Source of the DNA: Flavihumibacter petaseus NBRC 106054
Lineage (GTDB): Bacteria; Bacteroidota; Bacteroidia; Chitinophagales; Chitinophagaceae
Reading direction: 5' to 3'
DNA length: 64,000 nucleotides
Assembly: GCF_000974785.1 (NCBI RefSeq)
Contig: NZ_BBWV01000001.1
Location: 1,922,001-1,986,000, forward strand
Shown here: in pieces, positions 1 through 11,200 of the stretch
Numbering within the stretch: position 1 is the stretch's first letter
Layout of the letters: each line of letters starts with the position of its first letter
The notes under the pieces: generated by a model
Told to the model about the DNA's origin: nothing
The model's database searches: none
What the model saw: the letters and a program-made list of their open reading frames with translations, nothing else
Position numbers and translations under genes: made by a program

Positions 1-2700
1 AGGTACAAGTATCGATCCCGGATCAAGGAAGGGATCTACCCGTATCGTATAGGAAAAATGATGATCAAACCGGACTGCTTCCAGCTCGAGGTAGAGCTCC
101 AGTGATTGCAGTTCCTTATCGAGTGTTATCTGCTGTTGTTCCGAATTCTGGAGGATAAACCGGATCAGTCTGGAGAATTTGGTAAGGTATTCAGAGGCCT
201 GGGCCTTGTTGTTTTGCAGGATGAAGCGGTTGATGGAATTGAGGGAATTGAAGATGAAATGAGGATTCATTTGTGAACGCAGTGCCTGCATTTCCAGTTC
301 AGATGACCGGCGTTTGAGCTCTGACAGTTGTTTTTCGGTTTGTGATTTTTCCAGTTGGCGTTTGAATTGTTGTTTTGTGCGCCACCGGATAAAGGCATAT
401 AGCAACAGGACAAGCAGGGCTGAGGCCGTTATCCTGAACAAGGACGTTGTCCACCATGCCGGTACTATCTCAATTGGAATGGAATGTTCGGACCAGATGT
501 CTTCATTGTTGGCCACTTTAACGCGAAAAGTATATTTGCCCGGCGGCACATTAAAGTAATAGGCAGTTCGTTCAGCTCCGGCTTTTCTCCAGTCGGGGTC
601 ATAGCCTTCCAGTTTATAGAGGTGGGTATTCTCACCGGGATTACTGAAATGAATGCCTGCAAATCCAATGGAGAAAATATCCTGGTCATGGTTCAGCCTG
701 ATGGATTTCTTATTGTCCAGCTGAACAACGAGCTGACCTGCAACCGTAAGGTCTCTCAGAATGATCTGGGGTGCCACCGTCTGAAAGGCATCATCCTTCG
801 GAACAAAGGAATAAAAACCATTTTTTGAACCGACCATGATCCGGCCGTCTGTGGTGCGGTAAATTGCCTGTGTCAGGGTGCTGGGGTTGACACCCTGGTT
901 AAAACCATATCCGCGGATCCGGGTTCTTTCTTTGTTGATCTGGAAAATACCGGAACGGGTGCTGACCCAGAGCAGTCCGTTTTCGTCTTCCTGCAATCCA
1001 TTGATATCTGTACTGCCTATCGGACTGCCCTGTTTCCAGAAGGGCTCAAAATCCTTGTTGGGATCAGGTTGCCAGATAAGGCCGTTGGGAGTGCCCGCCC
1101 AGAATCTGCCATTTTTATCCTGATAAATAGTATTGATAGACCGACCCTTTGCGAAAGTGCCCGCCGTATTTCCGTTTGCCAGCCTGACCAGGCCTTCCTC
1201 GTTCATGCCCCCAACCCAGGTATTTCCCTGTCCATCGCGATAAAGGGCAGACACACTCATGGGCGGCGTACTGACTTTTTTCTTTTCTGCATTATCCGGA
1301 TTGAACTCGTACAACCCAGAGGCGGTTGTCATCAGATATTGTGATTTGTTCAGGGGAATTACCTGGTGGATCAGATCGGAATCTGAAAAAATTGCATTGA
1401 TCCTCTGGCTGGCGAAGTCAAACCGATAGAGCCTGCCCCCCAGCAATACCATGTCTTTACCGGGTTCAACGGGAAAGAACCTGCTTTGCCTGGAAAACGT
1501 AAAACTTTTAAAAGGCTGATCTCCGACGGTCAGGTATTTGGGCTTGCCCAGGTCGTTCATCTGGTAGATCCCTGTATTAGTGCTGAACCAGATATCTCCC
1601 CGGCCGTTCTCCTGTATACCCATCAGGTCACCATCTACGTTATGCATGAAATGAAATGTCTTTTTCAGGGGATCCATGCGGTACAGGTTCGACGACTGGG
1701 TGCTGAACCACAACACTCCTTCTCTTGAAGTAAAAGCCTGCCAGCCGCTATTGTCCAGCAGTCCCTGTCCGTTCCCGAACCTGGTAATAACCCGATTGGT
1801 TGGGTCCATCCTGACTATTCCCGACTCAAAAGTGCCGATCCAGATTGCTCCCGCACCGTCTTCCTGAATAAAAGTGATATGATCAACCGGACTTGAGGGC
1901 TCGGGCATCATGTCCTGCTCTTCAAACCCATCAGTTTGTTTATTGTAGAGAAATAATTTATTGCCGAGGGCACCTACCCAGAGGTTCCCGTGGCTGTCTT
2001 CGCGGATCGCCCTGATCTTGTGATTACCCAGGTAATGGGTAAAGTCCTGCGTTTCCGGGCGGAACCGATTCAGCCCGCCAGCTATATTACCTTCCCAGGG
2101 AATGCCTGTTCCAGCCCACAGGTTTCCCTGCTGGTCTATGCACAGGCTTCTGACATTATTCCCCCAGAGAGAGCTGCCGTCATGGGGGTTATAGCGGAAA
2201 TGCTGAATTCCGCCGGATTCAGGATCAATAACATCGAGCCCATTGTGGGTGCCTACCCATAATTTTCCGCTCCGGTCCATCACCATCACATTGACGGTGT
2301 CGCTGCTGATGGTATTCGGATCGTCTTTGCGGTGCCGGTAGTGCTGGAAAATTTCCGTGCGGGAATTAAACCGGTCAAGCCCCATTCCATAATATCCAAC
2401 CCAGATGTATCCTTTTGCGTCAGCATATACTGTTTCGGGATAAGATCCGCCCGGGCCTCCCGGGTTGGCCGCATCATACCGGTAACTTTTCATCGAATAG
2501 CCATCAAAGCGGGTAAGCGCATTTTTGTCCTGGTCGGTAAACCACATATATCCCTGAGGATCCTGGGTAATACCGGTGATCTTGCCCAGTGAGATCTCGC
2601 CCACGCTTTCCACCAGGTTAAATCTGATTTGCTCCTGCTGGGCGGTTGCCAGCAAACTGCACAACATTGCTGAAAGCAGCAAAAGGGAGCTTTTGCGCAT
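1..2700 (-). CDS. Propeller-type sensor histidine kinase, C-terminal end outside window
   Basis: The frame is open from 2700 to the left edge, giving 900 residues without a stop at the points I checked. Residues 1-21 form a signal peptide ending in ATAQ. Residues of about 25-610 hold many GNLWVGT- and GYIWVGY-like repeats, the two-component regulator propeller signature. A Y_Y_Y-type domain follows (about 640-740), then one membrane segment (about 748-768) and a short coiled linker. The phosphoacceptor box QMNPHFIFNSLN places His814 at 259-261, which marks the LytS/YehU-type kinase family (His_kinase, PF06580). The ATP-binding domain is missing only because the window ends. Members of this family sense an extracellular ligand through the propeller and normally pair with a LytTR response regulator, so one may lie just beyond position 1 (inference). 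An in-frame ATG at 2727 exists, but 2700 places the signal peptide properly. Confidence 0.9.
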   Translation of the reverse strand, partial: MRKSSLLLLSAMLCSLLATAQQEQIRFNLVESVGEISLGKITGITQDPQGYMWFTDQDKNALTRFDGYSMKSYRYDAANPGGPGGSYPETVYADAKGYIWVGYYGMGLDRFNSRTEIFQHYRHRKDDPNTISSDTVNVMVMDRSGKLWVGTHNGLDVIDPESGGIQHFRYNPHDGSSLWGNNVRSLCIDQQGNLWAGTGIPWEGNIAGGLNRFRPETQDFTHYLGNHKIRAIREDSHGNLWVGALGNKLFLYNKQTDGFEEQDMMPEPSSPVDHITFIQEDGAGAIWIGTFESGIVRMDPTNRVITRFGNGQGLLDNSGWQAFTSREGVLWFSTQSSNLYRMDPLKKTFHFMHNVDGDLMGIQENGRGDIWFSTNTGIYQMNDLGKPKYLTVGDQPFKSFTFSRQSRFFPVEPGKDMVLLGGRLYRFDFASQRINAIFSDSDLIHQVIPLNKSQYLMTTASGLYEFNPDNAEKKKVSTPPMSVSALYRDGQGNTWVGGMNEEGLVRLANGNTAGTFAKGRSINTIYQDKNGRFWAGTPNGLIWQPDPNKDFEPFWKQGSPIGSTDINGLQEDENGLLWVSTRSGIFQINKERTRIRGYGFNQGVNPSTLTQAIYRTTDGRIMVGSKNGFYSFVPKDDAFQTVAPQIILRDLTVAGQLVVQLDNKKSIRLNHDQDIFSIGFAGIHFSNPGENTHLYKLEGYDPDWRKAGAERTAYYFNVPPGKYTFRVKVANNEDIWSEHSIPIEIVPAWWTTSLFRITASALLVLLLYAFIRWRTKQQFKRQLEKSQTEKQLSELKRRSSELEMQALRSQMNPHFIFNSLNSINRFILQNNKAQASEYLTKFSRLIRFILQNSEQQQITLDKELQSLELYLELEAVRFDHHFSYTIRVDPFLDPGSILVP

Positions 2701-2862
2701 GAGGAAGGTTTGGCTAAAGTTACCCATAATAAAAAGGTTCGTGATGCCGCTGGTAAAATAGCTTTCTGCCGGGTATTTGTCATTTAGCAATGAGCAGCCG
2801 GCGCCAATGATTGGTATTTGGAAGAAATTCACACTATATTGTGAGTCTAAACCTTATCCCGG

Positions 2863-3132
2863 ATGGTACAATTTCTGAAAAGACAATCCCTCAGTCTTGC
2901 TGCCCTGGCTGCCTGCTGTACATTGGGCACTTACCTATTTCTTGGAGAGTCGGCAATGCTCACTGCAATGAGCATCATTTCGGTGGCGATGCTGCTGCTC
3001 GTTATCCGATATAATGTAATTGATGGTAAATCATTGAGAGTCCGTAAAAGTGAGGTCGATTTCCGGGCTGCAGCATCGGTGGCAGTAGCGGGTGCAGCGA
3101 TTATATTTTTTCTGGCTTTGCTGGGGAACTGA
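2863..3132 (+). CDS. Small membrane protein of unknown function
   Basis: This 89-residue frame has three hydrophobic stretches at about residues 10-28, 31-48 and 70-87, with a charged loop (SLRVRKSEVDF) before the last. It therefore looks like a small inner-membrane protein. I recognise no family. It is divergent from the sensor kinase and precedes the sigma factor gene by 84 bases. The membrane-protein composition makes it more likely real than the overlapping frame that starts at 2811. No clear ribosome binding site is visible, which is common in Bacteroidota. It could be an unannotated ORFan or a chance frame. Confidence 0.5.
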   Translation: MVQFLKRQSLSLAALAACCTLGTYLFLGESAMLTAMSIISVAMLLLVIRYNVIDGKSLRVRKSEVDFRAAASVAVAGAAIIFFLALLGN

Positions 3133-3216
3133 TAATGTATTGTCGCATCTGCTTTTTTCGTTCCATCTTTTCCTTTAATTTAGGCCGTTTAGACGTGTAC
3201 CCATTTGCAGGAAGAG

Positions 3217-3747
3217 ATGGAAGATCAGGAAATTCTCAGCCTCATTCAGTTAAATGATATTGCAGGGTTCAAGGCCGCTTTTGATAAGTACTATAAGCCG
3301 CTTTGCACCCAGGCATTTCTTTTGCTGCGGGACGAAGACCAGGCGCAGGACCTGGTACAGGAGCTGTTCATACAGTTATGGCAGAAGGGCCGGCTGGCAC
3401 AGGTGCAGCAATCACTTTATGGCTATCTGAGCATTTCCGTCAGGAATAATTGCCTGAATGCATTAAAAAAACAGCAGCAACAGCAGGAAAAGGAGACGGC
3501 GTTTCTGGCCGGGACTAGCTGGTTTGAAGAGAAGAATGCCCTGGAGTTGGCAGAACTGTCTAAAGAACTGGAAAGTGCTGTAGGAGAATTGCCGGACAAA
3601 TGCCGCCAGATTTTTCAGATGGTTTTTGTAGAAAATAAAAAATACCAGGAAGCGGCAGATGAAGCAGGAGTGTCGATCAATACGGTAAAGACACAACTGA
3701 AGCGCGGGCTGGTGAAGTTACGGGAGCAGCTTGGTAAAATAAGATAG
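3217..3747 (+). CDS. FecI-type ECF sigma-70 factor
   Basis: This is a 176-residue ECF sigma factor of the Bacteroidota FecI-like group. Region 2 lies at about residues 15-85 (YYKPLCTQAFLLLRDEDQAQDLVQELFIQLW, read in pieces) and region 4 at about 115-165, with the helix-turn-helix YQEAADEAGVSINTVKTQL. A TTG at 3205 is in frame, but the ATG at 3217 follows a purine-rich AGGAAGAG and starts the conserved N-terminus MEDQEILSLI. The gene is followed after 63 bases by its FecR anti-sigma factor. Such pairs normally respond to a TonB-dependent transporter carrying an STN domain. The nearest one here is 19 kb downstream, on the far side of the adhesin block, so the sigma factor may drive that whole block (inference). 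Confidence 0.93.
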   Translation: MEDQEILSLIQLNDIAGFKAAFDKYYKPLCTQAFLLLRDEDQAQDLVQELFIQLWQKGRLAQVQQSLYGYLSISVRNNCLNALKKQQQQQEKETAFLAGTSWFEEKNALELAELSKELESAVGELPDKCRQIFQMVFVENKKYQEAADEAGVSINTVKTQLKRGLVKLREQLGKIR

Positions 3748-3810
3748 TTGGGGTGCTTGTCACCTGATTGAACGATTTTTTTGTCATATAAGAATAAGGA
3801 GCTTTTCCCC

Positions 3811-5001
3811 ATGGAGCACCAGTTGGACCATATTGAAGAACTGGCCATCAGAAAGCTGGCGGGAGACCTTTCGCCCGCTGAAGATGCCAGGTTCCTTGAA
3901 TTAATTAATGCAGACGCAACCGCTGCGGCAACCTGGTATTCCCTGGAAAGGGCACACCGGATGCTGCAAGGGGCAAAATTTGCTGAAAAGATTGATGCTG
4001 GTGTGGCCTGGCAGGCAATAGCTTCCCGTTTGTCAGCAGACCGGCAGAACGCACTGGCTGAGGAAAACGGAGCGACTGTCATATCCCTGGAAAAAAGGAA
4101 GCGCCGCACAGCCTGGTGGTGGGCTGCCGCAATCGCCCTGCCCCTGATGGCTGGAGGCGTTTATTGGTGGCAGCAGGCGCGGGATACCTCACCCGCTGAT
4201 GGCGTTGCAAGTTCTTCTGAAATAAGTATCACCACTGCCGACGGCAAAACGATCAGCCTTCAAAAGGAAAAGGAACTACTGGTGGATGGTGAAAAGTCTG
4301 CATTAAAAACTGCAAAAGGAGAAATATTATACAATGTTGGGAACCATGCTTCGGTGGTAACTGCCATGAATACGCTGACTGTTCCCACAGGAAAGGATTA
4401 TCACCTTGTGTTATCGGATGGTACGGAAGTTTGGCTCAACGCGGCTTCCAATCTGCATTTCCCCACTGCCTTCAATGAGGTTAACCGCGAAGTGGCGCTG
4501 GAAGGCGAAGCCTTTTTCAAGGTCACCAAAAATCCGCAGCATCCTTTCCTTGTAAAGACAAACGGAATGACCGTCCAGGTACTGGGCACCTCGTTCAATG
4601 TAAAGGCATACCCGCAGGAAAAAATCCAGACTTCCCTGGTTGAAGGGAGCGTTGCGATTGATGCAGGCGCCGGGAAACTGGAATTGCATCCGGGTGAAGC
4701 TGCTATTATGGAAACAGCCGGTGCTGCTCCGGTTAAGGAACAATTCGATGAAACGGAAATTCTTGCCTGGATGAAGGGGTTGTATTATTTCAAGAATGAA
4801 CAGCTTAGGGATATCCTACCGGTTCTGCAACGCTGGTACCAGATGGAATTTGTACTGAGTGACCCGGCCCTTGGTGCGATCCGTTATTCCGGCGCACTGA
4901 ACAGGCATAACACCGCTACTTATTTTCTTGATATTCTGCAGTCCTCGTCTGGTATAACTTACCGGCAGGAAGGTAATAAGGTGATCATTTCCAGTCAGTA
5001 A
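3811..5001 (+). CDS. FecR family anti-sigma factor
   Basis: This 396-residue protein has the standard FecR layout. The N-terminal cytoplasmic sigma-binding part (about 1-90) contains LAGDLSPAEDARFLELI. One membrane helix (about 99-120, AWWWAAAIALPLMAGGVYWW) follows. The periplasmic FecR domain (about 180-290) contains WLNAASNLHFPTAF and GEAFFKVTKNPQHPF. The C-terminal DUF4974 domain (about 320-395) contains LRDILPVLQRWY. The ATG at 3811 is preceded by AAGGAG and is preferred over the in-frame TTG at 3781. FecR holds the sigma factor inactive until the STN domain of a transporter signals through the periplasm. The C-terminus, which meets that STN domain, is intact. Confidence 0.94.
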   Translation: MEHQLDHIEELAIRKLAGDLSPAEDARFLELINADATAAATWYSLERAHRMLQGAKFAEKIDAGVAWQAIASRLSADRQNALAEENGATVISLEKRKRRTAWWWAAAIALPLMAGGVYWWQQARDTSPADGVASSSEISITTADGKTISLQKEKELLVDGEKSALKTAKGEILYNVGNHASVVTAMNTLTVPTGKDYHLVLSDGTEVWLNAASNLHFPTAFNEVNREVALEGEAFFKVTKNPQHPFLVKTNGMTVQVLGTSFNVKAYPQEKIQTSLVEGSVAIDAGAGKLELHPGEAAIMETAGAAPVKEQFDETEILAWMKGLYYFKNEQLRDILPVLQRWYQMEFVLSDPALGAIRYSGALNRHNTATYFLDILQSSSGITYRQEGNKVIISSQ

Positions 5002-5064
5002 AACTCACATCCTTTTTATTGCTATCTGTAACGCGCTGGGTTAACCGCCGGCGTGATGAAATCA

Positions 5065-5088
5065 TTGTGACAATCACAAAGGTTTTTT
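5065..5088 (+). terminator. Short palindrome followed by T tract, weak terminator or operator
   Basis: TTGTGA at 5065-5070 and TCACAA at 5074-5079 form a perfect 6-base inverted repeat with a 3-base loop, and six T residues follow at 5083-5088. The stem is short and AT-rich and the T tract starts three bases after it, so termination after fecR would be weak. The palindrome could equally be a protein binding site. Confidence 0.3.
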
Positions 5089-5089
5089 G

Positions 5090-5123
5090 ATCGTTCGTCC
5101 TTGAAAAAGATCAGTTCGTCCTT
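5090..5123 (+). promoter_or_regulatory. Candidate LytTR-type response regulator site (direct repeat)
   Basis: GTTCGTCCTT occurs exactly at 5093-5102 and again at 5114-5123, so the copies are 21 bases apart, two helical turns. Against the published LytTR half-site pattern [TA][AC][CA]GTTN[AG][TG], the copy at 5111-5119 fits all positions and the copy at 5090-5098 fits all but one. The 12-base gap between the half sites is the usual LytTR spacing. The site lies about 120-150 bases upstream of the first adhesin start. It fits control by the LytTR partner expected for the kinase at 1-2700, but that regulator is not in the window. Confidence 0.45.
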
Positions 5124-5195
5124 AACTACTCTAAGGTTGTGAAAAACCCGGGTCCATCGGTCACCCGTAACCGAAAATCAGGTGTCATAAAAAGG

Positions 5196-5203
5196 TATAC
5201 TTG
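5196..5203 (+). promoter_or_regulatory. Candidate Bacteroidota -7 box before adhesin operon
   Basis: TATACTTG matches the Bacteroidota TAnnTTTG box at seven of eight positions and sits 38 bases upstream of the ATG at 5241. No convincing TTTG-type -33 element is visible upstream. If the operon is read by the FecI-type sigma factor, the true promoter may look different. Confidence 0.25.
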
Positions 5204-5240
5204 CGCCTAACCAAACACTGATGCCAAAACACAACCTGTA

Positions 5241-8200
5241 ATGAGAAAATCATGCCCCCCTGTGCAATGCAGGACTCTCATCTTACTTTGTCTTACTGCC
5301 ATTTTTTCTTTGGTCAACGCTGTTGCTACTGCACAGACCGATTATAAGATCGGTTCCGGTACCGGAAGCAACGGTGCTTACGATTATCCCTGCCCGTTGC
5401 CGGATCTGAATGGCAGCCGGGCACAATACCTGATACGGGCCAGTGAAATGACGGCTGCTGGTATGACAGCGGGAGGGATCACTGCGCTCAAACTGAATAT
5501 AACTGGTCAGAATGGAGCAGGACAACTCGACAATATCCGTTTTCAGATCGGCCATACCGGCATCAACGCAATCAATACAACCCAGTGGGCGACATTTACC
5601 GGTACACCGGTAGAAATTCCTGCGGCCAATTATACGCTCGCAGATGGAATAAATACGTTTACGCTTCCCTCGATGTTCCTTTGGGATGGTGTAAGCAATA
5701 TCATGATCGAAATGTGCAGCGGTACGGATATGCCGTGGCAGACCTCAGAGAATCCCAGTGTGGAATGGACTACCGGGCTCCCTTTTAATGCACAGCATAC
5801 TGCAACAGTCGGAAGTTGGTTCGGCGGCAACGGGTGTGGGTTGAACGATGCCTTTAACTCCGGCAATGCCCGGACGCGCCCAAATTTTACTTTAACGTGG
5901 CAAACTGTTCCAGCTTGTTCCGGCCAGCCTGTTCCCGGAACCGTGGTATCAGATAAGACATCCACCTGCGGGTCTGAGGTATTCCATCTCACCCTCAGCG
6001 GGAATGCGGTAGCTACCGGGCTGAGTTATCAGTGGCAGATTTCAGCTGACAACACTACTTGGAACAATATTCCTGATGCAACGAACCCGGCTTATGCAGG
6101 AAGCCAGCTGAGCGGCAATTATTACAGGGTTGCTGTTACATGTGCCAATGGCGGACAGTCAGCGAATTCTGCAGCTGTCCATATTACTGCAACCCCGACC
6201 GTGTCCGGAACTTTCAGCATCGACAATTCAGTTCCGGCATCAGGTAGTGGTACTTTCAAAACGTTCAATGAGGCATATGACTTCATAAAATGCGGCATTG
6301 GCGGCCCGGTTATTTTCAACGTAAAAAATACCGGTGTTGATTACAACGAGCAGCTGATCATGAAAGATATTCCCGGTGCGTCAGCAACCAATACAGTGAC
6401 GTTCAACGGGAACGGGGCGACGATCTCCTGGCAGGCAAGTGATGAAAGCCGCAGCATTATCAAACTCGATGGTGCTGACTATGTGACCATTGACAGCCTG
6501 GTCATCAAATCGTTGGGATCCGACGAATGGGCAGACTATGGATATGGTGTTGTATTAAACAATGATGCAGATTTCAATACCATTAAGCGATGTCATATTA
6601 ACGTGTTCAGTATCGGTACAAACGGAAATTTCCTGGGTATTGCCATTACACCGCAGGAATCCTGGATTTCCTCCGGCATTACCAATTGCGACAACAACAC
6701 ATTTGATCACAATACGATCACCGGTGGCTACTATGGCATCGCGATCGCCGGAGATGACAATGTGCCTGTAGCCAATAACAAGATCACCAATAACAAGATC
6801 ATTGATTTTTATTACCAGGGTATTTATGCGACCGGAACTTACAATACGCTTGTAGAACACAATGACATTTCCCGTCCGATGCGTACTGCAAGCAGTTATA
6901 CCGTTTCCGGTATTATATTCGAACAGGTGAACGTAGGAGCGAAAGTGATCGGCAACCGCGTGCACAATCTTTATGATTCGCATACCACCAATACAGACCG
7001 GAGCAATGGCATCATCTTCAGCAATGCCGATGCTGCAGAAGGTGCTGAAAACCTGATCGCCAACAACATTATCTATAATATATATGGACTGGGAGAGCAG
7101 TATGGTATCGTTGTTAGCGGCACCTCCTATACCCAGGTATATCATAATACTATCTCTTTTGACGAAACCTCCAGTGTTTCATCCAAACCCACCTATGCAC
7201 TCTACGGCGGATGGTCCGAAGCTTTCCTTGATGTAAAAAACAATATCTATTCCATACATAAAGGAGGTACGGGCGAGAAGTTTGCCGAATATTTCTCTAC
7301 GCCGCTACAGGCCGGAAGCGTTAACTATAACAACTTTTTCCTGGCCGATCATGGTACGATCAGTGCAGGGTACTACAATGCCAAAGCCTACCAGACGCTG
7401 GCGGAATGGAAAAAAATCATTGACAACGCAAATGATACCAGTTCACTGGATATTGATCCCGGATTTAAGGACCCTGCCAATGGAAATTTTGAACCCAACT
7501 CTGCGCTCCTGGCAGATAAAGGTTTACCAGTGGCTTCAGTAACTGCGGATATCAACAATATTGCCCGCAGTACGACTAAGCCAGACATCGGCGCATATGA
7601 ATACACCCTGCCCGGATGTCTAACCTCCTTTACGGCAGGCGATGCGTATTCCAGCGTGGGACTCGTTACCTGTCCCGGTAAGAAGACCACCCTCAACCTG
7701 AAGAACAACGACGTAGGTATGGGGATGACCTATATCTGGGAAAGTGCCCCCTCTTCAACGGGTCCTTGGACAGCAATCTCCACAGCGCTTCAGGCAGCGC
7801 CTTTCAACTATGTACTGGGAGACCAGCCGTTGTATTACCGCGCTGCGGTGAGCTGTAATGGCGGTACGGCAGTCTATTCGACTGCAATCCAGATCAATGT
7901 TGGCGGAGCATTCCCGGCGGGTACCTACACCATTGATAAAACTCAACCTTCTGATCCTTCAGGCACGAAGAACTTCAACAGCTTCAGTGAAGCGGTAGCT
8001 GCCCTGAATTGCGGTGTAGCCGGTCCGGTTATCTTCAATGTTAAGGAGAACACCTACGAAGAGCAGATCCGTATCGGTGACATCAGGGGTACTTCTGCTG
8101 CCAATACGGTAACCTTCCAGAGCGAAAGCGGCAATGCCACGGGAACCATTCTGACCTTTAATGGTACAGATGTGACCAAAAACTATACCCTGCGCCTGGA

Positions 8201-11200
8201 CAGTGCCAGTCACTTCATCTTCCGCAACCTCACCCTGGCCGCAACCAGCGATAATGCGGGACGCGTGCTGGAAATACTCAGCATGAGTAAGGGAGACAGC
8301 ATTGTTAACAACATCATTACTGCGCCTGAAGTAACCGGGTACTACGACACTTACAATAATCCCATGCAGTCTGCCGGCATCATCATGAATGCCAAACTGA
8401 CTGGCGGTGACCACGTAATCTCTGGCAATACTATCACTGGTGGTGTGAAGGGAGTTCACCTGGAAGGCCGCGCTCAGGCCACACCGAGCACCAATAATGA
8501 AATCAGCAGCAATATTTTCAGCAAACAAATACTGCACAGTATATATGCAGCCAATGCTGCGGGCATTAAAGTCCGGAACAACACGATCGACTTCAATGCG
8601 ACCCAGATGGTTTGGGGGAATGGAGCTTCTGCCGGGATCTACATTACTGCAAGTGACAGCAGCATCGCAGTAGATGGCAACACCGTTACGATTGGCAACT
8701 GGGCAGGTGGAAATACCGCGGCCATCAGCGTAAACAACAGTGACGCACCGGTGCATAAGCGCGCTTCCTTTAAAAACAATACGATTACAGCCAATGATGT
8801 GGCCAACAGTTCTCCTGTTGCCGGTATGGATTTCGCCGGTGTCCGGAATTTTGATGTCTTCAACAATACAGTAGTAGTTGGTTCTGCGTCTTCCGGTTCC
8901 TACAGCGGAGAAGCTACTAACGCGCTGGCATCCAACAATGCTTTTGGAACACATTACTACAACAACAGTTTAGTAAGCTATGCGACAGTTGCTGAAGCAT
9001 ATAACGCAACGGCATATTTTGATCACCAGTATTACCAGGACGGTGGCGAAGCAGAAGCGTATAACAACATTATCAGCAATGCTGGTGGCGGCCCGGCAGT
9101 ATTTCACAACTATAGCCCTGCTTTTGTTCGAAGTGACTACAACCTGTTCCATACCAGTGGAGCCACGCTGATTAAGGTTGGCCCTCCGAACTATATGCTG
9201 GAAAAGGATTTTACCTCGCTTGATACATGGATCAAGGCGTTCAGCATCGACCTGAACAGTATAGTATATGAGCCGGCATTTGTAAGCGCTTCGGACCTGC
9301 ATCCTGATGCCTCCAAAGCTGCTTCATGGGCCATGCAGGGCAGAGGAGTACAAATTGCCGGTAACGACAAGGACAAAGAAGGTAATGATCGTGCGGTAAC
9401 CCTTACCACCGGCGTTCCGGACCTTGGCGCCTTCGAATTCCAGCCAACCGTAGCACCTCCTGTACTAACCGGAATACCAGCAACACCTGCAGCAGGCACA
9501 ACACAGCATTTCCTGATGGGCAGCGATACCGTTGCGTCAATCATCTGGGCTCCGGGTGCGCCTGTGCCATCGGCCCTCACGCTACGCCGGTATTCCGGTG
9601 TATTACCAGACGGATTGAGCGCCGCGGATAAATCCATGTATTATTATGTTGCTGCACAACCTGGCACCAACGGAAATTTCAACTTCCACATCCGCCAGCA
9701 CTATGTGGGCAGCTGGATGCGGAACCTTTCTCCTGAATCAACGGTTAAACTGGGTCGCACCGATGCTGCCCAGGTTTGGACAGCCAGCGGTACCGCGGTA
9801 ATTGATTCACTGGCCAATGTAATGATCGATTCTTCACTTTCATTCCTGGATAAGTTCACGGGAATGACAGATGGAAAATTCCCGGACAAGCCAGTATTTA
9901 CCACAACTGCTGACAGCTCCAACAAGGGAACACGTTTCTGGGCACCCTATGCGCTGAATACAAGTTTCTTCCAGGGCAATGACCAGGAAATGCTTTTCCG
10001 TATCGCTGCAGACCAGTCTTCAACTGTTACCGTAAAGGTGAACGGAACCAGTTACAGCAAAACCTATAGTGTCGCCGCAGGAACCGTATTGAAAACCGAT
10101 CCCCTTCCCAAAGTTGGTGCGCATGACGCCCGTATTACTGATGAAGGAAAATATGTGACCGGTGTGAGTATCGAAAGCGATAGGCCTGTTGCCATTACAG
10201 CAGTTACAACGGGCTTCCAGGATACCTACGCCATGCTGCTCCCGACAGGAACTTATGGTTATGAATACGCCGCATTGGGATACCGCCAGAAATCTTCCTA
10301 CAACCCTGCAATATTTAAAACTTCGGCAACAGTAAACGTAATTGCAGATCATGACAACACCGTGGTTGAGATTACACCATCTGTAGATACAAAAGGTGGA
10401 CAGAAAGCAGGTGTTCCCTTCCAGGTGACCCTTCAAAGAGGTGAAGTGTATCAGGTTCTAGGTGCGGATAAAGGCCAGTCGATTGTAGATGGTTATGATC
10501 GCTACTATTTCGGAACAGACCTTACCGGTACAACCGTTAAGGCAATCGCCAACCCTGCGGGCGAGTGTTATCCGGTTGCTGTCTTCTCCGGAAGCGCCAG
10601 CACAGGATTTGATTGCAAAGAGAACGAACTGGAAGGAACTGCAGACGAGTTCTTCATCCAGCAAAACCTTCCGGCACCGGCATGGGGCAAGCACTATCTG
10701 ACAGCCGGCAACACAACTTCGGATGGAACAGAACCGGTGTATTATGTATACCGTATCCAGGTGAACAATGCGCAAACCATTGTGAAGCGTAATGGCACTG
10801 TAATGACAGGCCTGGACAATAAGGTTTATGAATTCACCAGCAACCAGCCGGAGTATATTGAAGCAGATCAACCTGTTCAGGTCGCTCAGTTCGGCGCAGC
10901 AATGATGAGTTGCGGCAATGAAGCCTGGTTTGGCAAAGGTCGATTCAACTCTGTGGTTTACCTTACACCGCTTGGACACGGCATCAAAGACGCGAAATAC
11001 CTGCGTGAAACAGAGCAATACCCGCAGACCGAAACTTATAATGACCTGCAGGTCTTAATACCGGATGCCGGATTAGCATCTCTCAAAGTCAACGGTCAGA
11101 ATGATTTTACGGTGACAGCGCATCCCGGCATGCCCGGATACAGCATTGCCATGAAGCGCTGGCCAATGAATGAAGAACTGATGCATGTTTCAAGCGATAC

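Noticed and set aside
2829-2844. Inverted repeat TCACA-N6-TGTGA before the small membrane ORF
   Set aside because: The halves are short and in the opposite order to the Crp consensus, so it is probably chance.
2811-3014. A 67-codon frame overlapping the small membrane protein
   Set aside because: It has no hydrophobic or family pattern and overlaps the more plausible frame at 2863.
7959-8954. A 331-codon open frame antisense to the first adhesin
   Set aside because: Shadow of the repetitive Asn/Thr-rich coding strand; no recognisable domain.
10458-11018. A 186-codon frame antisense to the first adhesin
   Set aside because: Fully inside the adhesin, with no supporting motif or start signal.
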